In this document: one piece after another, positions 1 through 6,430 of the stretch
How the letters are laid out: each line of letters opens with the position of its first letter
Position numbering within the stretch: position 1 is the stretch's first letter
Assembly: GCA_045598025.1 (NCBI GenBank)
Contig: JAZLLH010000063.1
Coordinates: 1 to 10,288, forward strand
Source: UBA1195 sp045598025
Lineage (GTDB): Bacteria; Bacteroidota; Bacteroidia; Bacteroidales; WCHB1-69
Direction of reading: 5' to 3'
DNA: 10,288 bases
Translations under genes and position numbers: made by a program
Notes under the pieces: generated by a model
The model's database searches: none
What the model saw: the letters and a program-made list of their open reading frames with translations, nothing else
What the model was told of the DNA's origin: nothing

Positions 1-14
1 ATTATTATTTTGAC

Positions 15-22
15 TAATTTTG
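15..22 (+). promoter_or_regulatory. Possible -7 promoter box for the first lipoprotein gene
   Basis: The octamer TAATTTTG matches the Bacteroidetes -7 consensus TAnnTTTG. A -33 box would lie before the window start, so it cannot be checked. Use of this box would give an untranslated leader of roughly 95 nt before the ATG at 125. The match is short and the region A/T-rich, so chance is possible. Confidence 0.35.
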
Positions 23-124
23 CGAAGTTAATTTCTGGGCTAAACGGTTCAAGCGGTTCGCTGTTTTGTCCGAAAATTAATGGAAAGTTAAATTTTAGAG
101 CCGCCTTAATTAAAATTTTTTATC

Positions 125-658
125 ATGAAAAAAATTCTTATTTCCCTTTCGGCCATGGTCTTATTGGCCCTCACGGTATCCGCCTTCGCCTCCTGTAAAA
201 AAGACAAGGATGAGAAAAACGCGAATTCCGTAACTACCGCCGAACAGCAACAACCAGTTCAACCGGGATGCACCGCAGAATGTTCACATGGTCATTGCAG
301 TGCTTATGGAGCAGGTTGCGAATGCACCTGCACATTTTTAGGAAGGCCAAAATGCTCTAACTTCAATGGAATCAGCAATATTCCGGATGCTGAATTTGAC
401 GGGAGAGAATATGTAGTACTGGACGCAAACACCTTGGAAGTAGTCGCTGCACAGAGGGATTTGCTGTACTCCTTCCAGAAAAGCTATGCAACAGAAGTTG
501 CCGACAAACTGGCAGAATACACCGATTTGGTCAATACTTATGGCCTGAACCTGAATACCAAAGCCGCTCTGTTGGCATACTATGCCATCATTGACTACTG
601 CGAGGCCAGAGAATCGCAATTCAGCATAGCGGAACTGACTCAGGTGATGGATATATAA
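125..658 (+). CDS. Cys-rich secreted lipoprotein, unknown function
   Basis: The 177-residue product starts with Lys-Lys and a hydrophobic stretch (residues 4-22) ending in Phe-Ala-Ser-Cys, a lipobox-like site with C24 as the likely lipidated residue. The next residues are charged (KKDKDEK), then a flexible linker rich in Gln and Thr. Residues 49-77 hold seven cysteines in the spacing C-x3-C-x4-C-x6-C-x-C-x-C-x7-C with interspersed His and Gly, which suggests a small disulfide-knotted or metal-binding module. Residues 100-177 look mainly alpha-helical, with one more Cys at 159. I cannot assign a family; from memory, similar Cys/Gly segments occur in Bacteroidales hypothetical lipoproteins. The ATG at 125 is the natural start because it places the signal peptide at the N-terminus. 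The gene stands alone, followed by a terminator 40 nt downstream. Lipidation is a confident inference; the function is unknown. Confidence 0.85.
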   Translation: MKKILISLSAMVLLALTVSAFASCKKDKDEKNANSVTTAEQQQPVQPGCTAECSHGHCSAYGAGCECTCTFLGRPKCSNFNGISNIPDAEFDGREYVVLDANTLEVVAAQRDLLYSFQKSYATEVADKLAEYTDLVNTYGLNLNTKAALLAYYAIIDYCEARESQFSIAELTQVMDI

Positions 659-699
659 CGGGCATAGAAAAGGAATGATAATCATATGCCAACCCATAG

Positions 700-741
700 A
701 AAAAGAGACCGGCGGAAAAATTTCCGCCGGTCTCTTTTTTT
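700..741. terminator. Strong intrinsic terminator (bidirectional)
   Basis: A perfect inverted repeat pairs 701-718 with 721-738. Its GC-rich core is GAGACCGGCGG paired with CCGCCGGTCTC around an A/T centre, and it ends in a run of seven T. The innermost A/T pairs probably open to form the loop. A-rich bases precede the stem, so it can also stop transcription from the other side. It ends the lipoprotein transcript and separates it from the repeat array that follows. Confidence 0.9.
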
Positions 742-754
742 CAGATGACACCTG

Positions 755-886
755 TTTTCCCTCATCTTTTTGCAGTGCACACGGAAATTTTCGCTCATCT
801 TTTTGTAGCAGAACCGTAAATTTTCCCTCATTTTTTTGTAGTAAACATTCATTTTTTCGCTCATCTTTTCGCAAAAATGATTACTT
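755..886. repeat. Four tandem 33-bp repeat units upstream of the ATPase gene
   Basis: Units begin at 755, 788, 821 and 854 with an exact 33-bp period. Each starts with the core TTTTC(C/G)CTCATCTTTTTG or a near match, followed by about 13 variable bases. Units 1-3 continue with CAG or TAG after the core; unit 4 diverges to CGCAAAAATGATTAC and runs into a promoter. The 720-754 segment may hold a decayed earlier unit. Read on the minus strand, the period gives 11-residue repeats (QKDE-R/G-K type), but no signal peptide or plausible start supports a protein. The conserved part is too short and the variable part too small for a CRISPR array. Function unknown; protein binding or spread with the ATPase gene are possibilities. 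Confidence 0.8.
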
Positions 887-893
887 TTGCAGC
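848..893 (+). repeat. 46-bp direct repeat, copy 1 (before the ATPase gene)
   Basis: This segment is identical over 46 bases to 2295-2340. It includes the last 33-bp unit and the promoter core TGATTACTTTTGCA. Together the two copies bracket the ATPase gene in the same orientation. Confidence 0.92.
878..891 (+). promoter_or_regulatory. Probable promoter core of the ATPase gene
   Basis: TGATTACTTTTGCA contains TACTTTTG (882-889), an exact fit to the Bacteroidetes -7 box TAnnTTTG, 46 nt before the ATG at 936. No clean TTTG -33 box lies about 20 bp upstream, where the repeat has TTTTCG. The same 14-nt core precedes the S8 peptidase gene (2325-2338) and, on the minus strand, the AraC-family gene (5799-5812), which supports a promoter role. 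Confidence 0.6.
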
Positions 894-935
894 TGGTGAA
901 AACGACAGCAACAAATCAACAAACAGCGCATTATT

Positions 936-2273
936 ATGTATTTACATCGAAAGATAGATAGCTTTTTAAAAGACTGGAAGAAAAATGATAACAAGATGCC
1001 CTTAATCATCAAGGGAGCAAGGCAAATCGGAAAAACCGAATCCATACTGCATTTTGCCCGGGAAAACTACTCTCACGTCATCTATATCAACTTCGTCACG
1101 GACAAAAAATACAGGCGCATCACCGAAAACGGATACGGAACAGAAAGCATCATCAAACAGCTTTCGTTCCTGAATCCGGAAGCCGTATTCCTACCCCAAA
1201 AGACCCTGATTATCTTTGATGAAATCCAGGAATTCCCGGAAATAGCAACCGCATTGAAATTCTTCAAGATGGATGGCCGCTTTGACGTCATCTGCAGCGG
1301 ATCATTTTTAGGCATCAATTACAGACGCATCGAAAGCAACAGCGTCGGTTACAAGGAAGACTACCGCATGCACTCTCTTGATTTCGAGGAATTCCTATGG
1401 GCCAAAGGCTATTCCGGGAAAAACACGGAAAACATGCTTGCCCATTTGTGCGAGGGAAAAGCTTTTTCCGAACTTGAACACGAAGTATACAACCGCCTTT
1501 TCACCGATTTCTGCATTTTGGGAGGTATGCCGCGAATCGTGGCAAATTATATTGAAAAAGGAACATTCGAACAAGCACTGCTACGGCAGCAGCAACTTTT
1601 ATCGGATTATCAGGAAGATGTAAGGAAATATGCCGAAGGTGCTGACCAGACACGCATTCTGAACGTATTCAACCACATTCCCGTCCAACTGGCGAAAGAG
1701 AACAAGAAATTCCAGATTTCCAAAGTGGCTTCCGGCGCACGTTTCAAGGACTACCGGGGCTGCATTGAATGGCTTGAGGACTCCGGAATCGTCAACGTGT
1801 GCTATGCACTCTCTTTTCCCGAACTTCCGCTGAAAGGGAACTACGATGATTCCAAGTACAAACTGTATTTTCACGATACCGGAATGCTGATTGCTTCCCT
1901 TGATGAAGAATCCCAGCAGGATCTGCGGCAGAACGCCCATTTCGGAGTCTACAAAGGTGCCTTGTATGAAAACATCGTGTCGGAAGCTCTGGTCAAAAGC
2001 GGCTACGGGTTGTTTTACTATAAGAAAGAGGATTCTACCTTGGAGGAAGATTTTTTTGTACGGACAGCCCGAAGTCTGGTTCCGGTAGAGGTAAAGGCCA
2101 ACAACGGGCATTCCAAATCCCTGCGCACCCTGATACAGGGCGGACACTATCCCGACATCACCCATGGCATCAAACTGTGCCATGCCAACATCGGAATCTC
2201 GGACTGTATCTTTACCTTTCCCTACTACTGCACCTTCCTGCTGCGCCGCTTCCTGAAGACCGTTGATTGGTAA
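936..2273 (+). CDS. AAA-family ATPase with C-terminal DUF4143 domain
   Basis: The 445-residue protein has an N-terminal P-loop domain. Walker A is GARQIGKT (27-34), Walker B is TLIIFDEIQE (90-99) with the acidic pair D95-E96, and a sensor-like SGSFLG follows at 121-126. The motif DFEEFLWA (149-156) corresponds to the family's usual (S/D)F-x-EFL signature. The C-terminal half fits DUF4143: GGMPRIV (196-202), YFHDTGML (311-318) and GALYENIVSEAL (341-352). A PD-(D/E)XK nuclease-like pattern follows, with D372, E385 and K387 in VEVKA. Length is normal for this family. Such proteins are cytoplasmic and often multi-copy in Bacteroidales; their role is unresolved, though nucleic-acid handling or mobile-element/defence roles have been suggested for relatives. 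The gene is alone on its transcript, bracketed by 46-bp direct repeats and preceded by a 33-bp repeat array, which hints that it was acquired or duplicated as a cassette. Fold assignment is confident; function is not. Confidence 0.95.
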   Translation: MYLHRKIDSFLKDWKKNDNKMPLIIKGARQIGKTESILHFARENYSHVIYINFVTDKKYRRITENGYGTESIIKQLSFLNPEAVFLPQKTLIIFDEIQEFPEIATALKFFKMDGRFDVICSGSFLGINYRRIESNSVGYKEDYRMHSLDFEEFLWAKGYSGKNTENMLAHLCEGKAFSELEHEVYNRLFTDFCILGGMPRIVANYIEKGTFEQALLRQQQLLSDYQEDVRKYAEGADQTRILNVFNHIPVQLAKENKKFQISKVASGARFKDYRGCIEWLEDSGIVNVCYALSFPELPLKGNYDDSKYKLYFHDTGMLIASLDEESQQDLRQNAHFGVYKGALYENIVSEALVKSGYGLFYYKKEDSTLEEDFFVRTARSLVPVEVKANNGHSKSLRTLIQGGHYPDITHGIKLCHANIGISDCIFTFPYYCTFLLRRFLKTVDW

Positions 2274-2294
2274 AACCGTTTTTTTAGGCTTTCC

Positions 2295-2340
2295 TTCATT
2301 TTTTCGCTCATCTTTTCGCAAAAATGATTACTTTTGCAGC
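2295..2340 (+). repeat. 46-bp direct repeat, copy 2 (after the ATPase gene)
   Basis: A perfect copy of 848-893, starting 21 nt after the ATPase stop codon. The bases just before it (a T-run at 2279-2285, then CTTTCC) resemble a decayed 33-bp unit. It supplies the probable promoter of the S8 peptidase gene. Confidence 0.92.
2325..2338 (+). promoter_or_regulatory. Probable promoter core of the S8 peptidase operon
   Basis: The core TGATTACTTTTGCA contains the -7 box TACTTTTG at 2329-2336, about 40 nt before the ATG at 2376. A TTG codon inside this box opens the reading frame at 2334, but a start inside a promoter box is implausible, and this helps decide for the start at 2376. No separate terminator is visible after the ATPase gene, so some read-through is also possible. 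Confidence 0.6.
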
Positions 2341-2375
2341 CTGCAAAACAGTATGTTGAATTAAGATTTATCCCT

Positions 2376-4184
2376 ATGAGGAACAGCATTTTCGCATTCA
2401 TGCTCTGCCTGATTCCCTGCCTGTTGCACGGACAGAGCGACTCCCTGTCCTACGCAACATATTGGGTTCAGTTCGCCAACAAGCACCTTAGTCCCTATTC
2501 GGTGGAACGTCCGCTGGAATTTTTGTCGGCCAAGGCCATTGAAAGACGGCAGAAATTCGGCATTGCCATCACTTCTCAGGATTTTCCTGTCAATCCGGAT
2601 TATGTGCAGAAGGTGCTGACTTTAGACCCGAGCCTGCGTATCCTTAACACCTCCCGCTGGATGAACAGCATCACCGTCTATTGTGAAACACCCGGCATAG
2701 CAGACAGCATACAGGCTCTACCCTGCGTGGCCGTCTGCGAACGGACCGTTACGCTGAAAAAAGCCGAACCCGACAGCACGGACTACAGCTTTATGGAATT
2801 TCCCGTCAAATACGGAACACTTTATCCGAATGCCGGTTACGGTCTGGCCGAGACCCAGATGCGGCTCAACAATGCCCACTGGCTGCACCGCATGGGCTAT
2901 CACGGCGAAGGCGTCCGTCTGATGGTGATGGACGGCGGTTTCCAGAATGCCGACAGCATCCGTCATCTCCAGCACCTTCGGGAATCCGGCCGCATCAAGG
3001 CGGTCCGCAATTTTGCCCAATCCTATGCGAATCCTTTCCGTGACGGCCGACACGGAACCTACGTGCTGAGCTGCATTGCCTCCTACCTTCCCGGCGAACA
3101 TATCGGCAGTGCACCCGAGGCAGACATTTATCTGGCACAGACCGAAGACAACCGCTTTGAAGCACTTGTGGAAGAAGACAACTGGATTTCCGGCATGGAA
3201 TGGGCCGACAGCCTCGGCTGCGACATGGTATCCGCTTCTTTGAGTTATTCCACTTTCGATGACACGACCACCAGTCACACCTACGCCCAGACCGACGGAC
3301 GTACGGCCCGCATCAGTCAGGCAGCGGCCATTGCCGCTTCCAAAGGCATACTGCTCTGCACCAGTGCCGGGAATCAGGGCGCCGGCAAATGGAAATTCGT
3401 CGGTTTTCCTTCTGACGCACTGCATGTGATTACCGTGGGTGCCGTGGCTCCCAACGGAAAAAAAGCGCCCTTCTCTTCCAAAGGTCCGACAGCAGACGGA
3501 CGCATCAAGCCCGATGCCTGCGCTGTCGGCTGGGGGACCTACGTGGGAGCGCCCTGGGACGAGACCATACAGAGCAGCGGCACTTCCTTTTCCACCCCGC
3601 TGATGGCGGGCATGGTCTGTTGTCTGCGTCAAGCCTTCCCTTCGGAAAACGTCACCGGCATTCTGGATGCCATACACCAGAGCGGAAGCTGCTGCCAGAC
3701 ACCGGATTCATCCATGGGATACGGCATCACCGACATGCTGAAAGCCTACAACATTTTACGGAACCGGAATGCCGACACCAGCGTACTTGTACCCTACTTT
3801 CCGGCATACGACGGCAAGGACAGCCTGTTTACCTTTTATCTGAAGGTAAAAGCCAAAAGCAATGTCGCCTTTGCCATAGACGGAAACATCTGTGCAACGG
3901 ATACCCGGAATTTCAAGACCTACGTCATCAAATCGCTCAAGCCCGGAACCTACCGCATCAGCCTGGAGATTCCCGCGCTTTCCGATTCCACCGCATGGGA
4001 AACCCTGCACTTCTGCTGTCAGACCGTGGAAAACAAGAAAGCCTTTGCCGAAGAAAGGGAAAAGATTTTTGAAGCCGGAAACATCGGGCACTACTTTATC
4101 GGCATCGAAAAGAAAGCCCTGCCCAAAAAGGCAGAAGAAATACCCTTTGACAAGGAAATCCGGCTGAAAGCCGATGTGAGATAA
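2376..4184 (+). CDS. Secreted subtilisin-like serine peptidase (family S8)
   Basis: The 602-residue protein hydrolyses peptide bonds by an Asp-His-Ser triad. The ATG at 2376 places a signal peptide (residues 1-19, ending LLHG before Q20) at the N-terminus; the longer frame from a TTG at 2334 would bury it behind 14 residues. Residues 26-125 form the N-terminal region typical of Bacteroidetes S8 enzymes, with the landmarks ERPLEFLSAKAIERRQ (44-59) and a TSRWMNSITV stretch (92-101), likely a propeptide. The catalytic residues are D186 in MVMDGGF, H226 in RHGTYV and S404 in SGTSFSTPLMAG, with oxyanion-hole N333 in TSAGNQG. Residues 466-602 form a beta-rich tail of unknown role. I see no type IX sorting domain at the charged C-terminus, so periplasmic action or another export route is possible. 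A lipoprotein gene follows after 25 nt, probably in the same operon. All catalytic residues are present, so the enzyme should be active. Confidence 0.95.
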   Translation: MRNSIFAFMLCLIPCLLHGQSDSLSYATYWVQFANKHLSPYSVERPLEFLSAKAIERRQKFGIAITSQDFPVNPDYVQKVLTLDPSLRILNTSRWMNSITVYCETPGIADSIQALPCVAVCERTVTLKKAEPDSTDYSFMEFPVKYGTLYPNAGYGLAETQMRLNNAHWLHRMGYHGEGVRLMVMDGGFQNADSIRHLQHLRESGRIKAVRNFAQSYANPFRDGRHGTYVLSCIASYLPGEHIGSAPEADIYLAQTEDNRFEALVEEDNWISGMEWADSLGCDMVSASLSYSTFDDTTTSHTYAQTDGRTARISQAAAIAASKGILLCTSAGNQGAGKWKFVGFPSDALHVITVGAVAPNGKKAPFSSKGPTADGRIKPDACAVGWGTYVGAPWDETIQSSGTSFSTPLMAGMVCCLRQAFPSENVTGILDAIHQSGSCCQTPDSSMGYGITDMLKAYNILRNRNADTSVLVPYFPAYDGKDSLFTFYLKVKAKSNVAFAIDGNICATDTRNFKTYVIKSLKPGTYRISLEIPALSDSTAWETLHFCCQTVENKKAFAEEREKIFEAGNIGHYFIGIEKKALPKKAEEIPFDKEIRLKADVR

Positions 4185-4209
4185 ACGCAAGCTTTACACA
4201 ACAACTGAC

Positions 4210-4779
4210 ATGAACAGACGGATCATAACATTCATGCTGATGCTTTCAGCGATGGTTTCCTGCACACAGCGGAGGACCGCAGACAATCCTGCCGCAGATT
4301 CGCCGGAACTCACAACCGGTATGGATGCGTTTCGATCCTTTGCCGGGCATTTCAGCGAAACCACATCCTTCGCTTTCGCCAATGTGAGCGGCTGCCAAGT
4401 ACTGCTCGTATCCCAGGAGACTTTCGGGAACAACGAGAACCCGGACATGGAGGCGATAGAAACCTCCGTCTTTGCGCTTGACGGCAAGGGAAAGATTCTC
4501 AGTCTCGGTTCCATCCGTTCACAGGGCACACTCTACCCCGTCTCATTGCTTGACGGCAAGCTTATGGTGGCCGGACATCAGTTCGTCAGAATCTACAGCA
4601 TCCGCGGTGAAGTGCCGGAACTTGTTCTGGATAGCTACGGAGAAGGGGACGGTCCTGAACTCGAGACCTGGTTCAAGACCTTCGAAAAAGGAACTTCCAT
4701 CAAGTTCAGCAAATTTGATTCTCTTGAACTGCAAGGGTGTACAGATGACTTTTCCCCGAAAAAGGATTCCGGAATATAA
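4210..4779 (+). CDS. Lipoprotein of unknown function, partner gene of the S8 peptidase
   Basis: The 189-residue product begins with a positively charged, hydrophobic leader ending in LSAMVSC, which makes C18 the likely lipidated residue. The mature part starts with a polar linker (TQRRTADNPAADS). From about residue 45 it is a succession of predicted beta strands, for example FAFANVSGCQVLLVSQ and YPVSLLDGKLMVAGHQFV, suggesting a compact beta domain or part of a propeller. I recognise no named family. Only 25 nt separate it from the upstream peptidase, no terminator lies between them and one lies 17 nt after its stop, so the pair should be co-transcribed. An inhibitor, chaperone or surface partner of the peptidase is a reasonable guess from the context only. 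Confidence 0.88.
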   Translation: MNRRIITFMLMLSAMVSCTQRRTADNPAADSPELTTGMDAFRSFAGHFSETTSFAFANVSGCQVLLVSQETFGNNENPDMEAIETSVFALDGKGKILSLGSIRSQGTLYPVSLLDGKLMVAGHQFVRIYSIRGEVPELVLDSYGEGDGPELETWFKTFEKGTSIKFSKFDSLELQGCTDDFSPKKDSGI

Positions 4780-4796
4780 TCCCCACTCCTTTTTGC

Positions 4797-4825
4797 AAAA
4801 CCTCCCCGTCCGCGGGGAGGTTTTT
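4797..4825. terminator. Bidirectional intrinsic terminator between convergent genes
   Basis: CCTCCCCG (4801-4808) pairs perfectly with CGGGGAGG (4813-4820) around a four-base loop. A-rich bases flank the left side and a run of T the right, so both strands present stem plus U-run. It lies between the lipoprotein stop (4779) and the end of the convergent regulator gene (4831) and can serve both. Confidence 0.92.
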
Positions 4826-4830
4826 GCGTT

Positions 4831-5739
4831 TCACTGTTCTTCCTCTTCCCCGCTCCCGTCTATATACCGGTACGCCTTCGGCGTCATGCCGGTATGCTTG
4901 CGGAAGAAGCTGCCGAACTGCGTGACACTGCAGAAGCCCAGTACGGCGGCAATTTCCGCCTGGGTGTCGTTGGTTTCGTCCAGCAAAATCTTTGCTTCCC
5001 GGATGACGGCCATTTCAATCCATTCCTTGGCGCTCCTGTGATTGTACTGTTTCGACAGGATACACAGATAGTTGACGGAAATACCCAGCCGACCGGCATA
5101 ATAAGCCACGTTGCGTTCCTTCCTTACGTTGCGGTTTACCAAGTCCACGAAGCGGTTGAAGAGGTCCTGTGAACGGGCTATCCGGATGCCTGCCATGGAA
5201 TCCCGATACAGCAGGAACAGGAACTTCATCACTGCGAAAGCCATGGATACCGCTGCTTCTTTCAGTTCCGCATCCCTGCAGGAGCGGGACAACAGGGCAT
5301 GGAACGACTGGAGGTAAGTTTTCAACAGTTCAGCGTCTACGGCCGAGACATGGTCCAGATGTTGCGGACGGAAAAACATTTCGTTGTATGTTTTTCCAAA
5401 TGTCTGTCCGGGAAATACCATCGCACAGCCGTTGAAATCCGTGCTTTTCGACAAGGCTTCCACGATGCCGTCTGCCGGGACAAGCATCACGGAGTTCGTA
5501 CAAAGATGGAAAAACATGCCGTTGACTTCCACTTCCGCCTCTCCGGAAGTGACCAGCAGGAAACGCGGTTCCACGGCATGATGAGGTTGACCGATTCGCA
5601 AGCCTTCGTTTCTGAACAAAAGCATATAATCTGTAACGGCCAGCATACCCAAGCGGACAATATTCCTGTGCTGCAAATCCTTTTGCATAGCCTGCACCCT
5701 GTCCGTATGGGTCAGCATCTTCGTTTTCTTTTTTTTCAT
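4831..5739 (-). CDS. AraC-family transcriptional regulator
   Basis: The 302-residue cytoplasmic protein has a probable cupin-like effector or dimerisation domain at residues 30-130 (RFLLVTSGEAEVEVNG and NSVMLVPADG look like its beta strands). A C-terminal AraC/XylS DNA-binding domain spans about 195-292. The first helix-turn-helix lies around 211-232 (YYAGRLGISVNYLCILSK). The linking helix is near 237-252 (KEWIEMAVIREAKILL). The second helix-turn-helix is around 259-281, with the family signature TQAEIAAVLGFCSVTQFGSFFRKHTGMTPKAYR read across 259-291. The acidic tail GEEEEQ is unusual but harmless. The ATG at 5739 is followed by a Lys-rich stretch; M8 is an alternative start. Its own promoter probably lies at 5799-5812. 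Its targets are not known; candidates are the genes on either side and the TTTTGAACAT sites in the divergent intergenic region. The family call is firm and the effector unknown. Confidence 0.95.
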   Translation of the reverse strand: MKKKKTKMLTHTDRVQAMQKDLQHRNIVRLGMLAVTDYMLLFRNEGLRIGQPHHAVEPRFLLVTSGEAEVEVNGMFFHLCTNSVMLVPADGIVEALSKSTDFNGCAMVFPGQTFGKTYNEMFFRPQHLDHVSAVDAELLKTYLQSFHALLSRSCRDAELKEAAVSMAFAVMKFLFLLYRDSMAGIRIARSQDLFNRFVDLVNRNVRKERNVAYYAGRLGISVNYLCILSKQYNHRSAKEWIEMAVIREAKILLDETNDTQAEIAAVLGFCSVTQFGSFFRKHTGMTPKAYRYIDGSGEEEEQ

Positions 5740-5798
5740 GAACCAAATGTTTTTTCTGTTTGAATTTTACCGAAGCAAAAGCTATATTTCATACAAAG

Positions 5799-5812
5799 TG
5801 CAAAAGTAATCA
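5799..5812 (-). promoter_or_regulatory. Probable promoter core of the AraC-family gene
   Basis: On the minus strand this reads TGATTACTTTTGCA, with the -7 box TACTTTTG at 5801-5808, about 60 nt before the start at 5739. It is identical over 14 nt to the two promoter cores in the 46-bp repeats, although the surrounding sequence is different. No clear -33 TTTG is present. Confidence 0.55.
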
Positions 5813-5847
5813 AAAAACATATATTTTCGGCGATTTTGAAGCATTTT

Positions 5848-6120
5848 TAGAGTGTATTTTGAACATGCTTTTTTCTTTTGCAAAAAGATTGGAAATTTTT
5901 GAGTAATTTTACGAAAAAGAATCACAGGCATGAAAAAGACAGCGGTAACGAATACAAACAGATGGGAAAGTGCTGTATCCTTTGTGCAGACGCGGATTCC
6001 GGAGAATCACGTCTGTGCTTCCGGGGCCGGCAGTCCTGTTTTGAATTTGTATCTTCTGCTGCAAAATCCTTCCGTTTTCACTCCCGAACCACCCCGTAAA
6101 TATGTTCAAAATACAATCTA
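5848..6120. repeat. 19-bp inverted repeat pair around TTTTGAACAT
   Basis: Bases 5848-5866 and the reverse complement of 6102-6120 agree at 18 of 19 positions (core TGTATTTTGAACAT). A further direct TTTTGAACAT lies at 6153-6162. The arms are 235 nt apart. They could be paired operators for a dimeric or looping regulator, or the ends of a small degenerate element. No target duplication is visible just outside the arms. Confidence 0.55.
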
Positions 6121-6226
6121 TTCGGCCGATTTAGCTCAAAAAATACGAAATTTTTTGAACATCGGAAAAAAAATTTTTTTGCTGCTGAAACGGACACCGG
6201 AAACGCACCCGCTCTTTCACCCCGAT

Positions 6227-6288
6227 CCGCCTGTAGCCCGATGCCGCCCCTGCCTGACGGCGGAACAATAAGGCAGGGTCAAAAGACG
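6227..6288 (+). repeat. 62-bp dispersed repeat, copy 1
   Basis: Matches 9335-9396 at 60 of 62 positions in the same orientation. It contains an imperfect hairpin, GCCCCTGCCT (6246-6255) against AGGCAGGGTC (6271-6280), with one mismatch at 6279 that is paired in the other copy. It lies 142 nt before a Cys-rich lipoprotein gene. No T-run follows, so it is not an ordinary terminator. Confidence 0.92.
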
Positions 6289-6430
6289 CGGATTTGAACG
6301 CGCACGGAACGGTTTCCTGTCCTTCAGATGGAATCCCGGAGGATGTAAAAAAGGCGGCTGACACCGCTCAGGGATTGGGCAAAACGGGCATACCCATTTA
6401 AAATGCCTGTAATTTAAAAATTTTATACAA

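Larger units (their letters stand above)
5740..6430. other. Long region without a convincing gene, with repeats and possible operators
   Basis: About 690 nt separate the regulator start from the next lipoprotein. The first part holds the regulator's promoter and is A/T-rich. A frame at 5930-6271 (113 codons) begins with MKKTAVTN behind a weak promoter-like TAATTTTA (5904-5911). It lacks a recognisable signal peptide or domain and ends inside the dispersed repeat, so I do not call it a gene; a decayed gene or a small RNA are alternatives. Other contents are a 19-bp inverted repeat (5848-5866 and 6102-6120), a third TTTTGAACAT (6153-6162) and the 62-bp repeat at 6227-6288. After the repeat I see no TAnnTTTG box before the ATG at 6431. 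Confidence 0.6.

Noticed and set aside
338..874. Minus-strand frame of 178 codons with 11-residue repeats (QKDEGK-type)
   Set aside because: The repeats come from the 33-bp DNA array, the frame runs antisense through a real lipoprotein gene and across a strong terminator, and there is no promoter or domain. Other minus-strand frames over the array are equally arbitrary.
755..886. CRISPR array
   Set aside because: The conserved core is about 20 bp and the variable part only about 13 bp, the units are imperfect, and no cas genes are present.
936..2273. Transposase or integrase signature in the ATPase cassette
   Set aside because: No DDE, HUH or recombinase motifs are present and no terminal inverted repeats were seen. 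The flanking repeats are direct and carry promoters, so a classical insertion sequence is not supported.
2360..2370. Shared 11-mer ATTAAGATTTA before two genes (also 6928-6938)
   Set aside because: It is short, A/T-rich and at different distances from the start codons. Chance is the simplest explanation.
2334..2375. Longer N-terminus of the S8 peptidase from a TTG codon
   Set aside because: The TTG lies inside the probable -7 promoter box and would place 14 polar residues before the signal peptide. The ATG at 2376 is better.
2718..3677. 319-codon minus-strand frame
   Set aside because: It is antisense to the peptidase's catalytic domain, whose motifs are all intact in the plus frame. The antisense product is Gly/Val-rich with no recognisable domain.
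4472..5041. 189-codon plus-strand frame across the terminator
   Set aside because: It overlaps the lipoprotein in another frame, crosses the bidirectional terminator and runs antisense to the AraC-family gene.
5930..6271. 113-codon frame in the long intergenic region
   Set aside because: It has an MKK start behind a weak promoter-like box, but no signal peptide, no domain, Pro/Thr-rich low-quality content, and an end inside the 62-bp repeat. Possibly a decayed gene; not enough to call.
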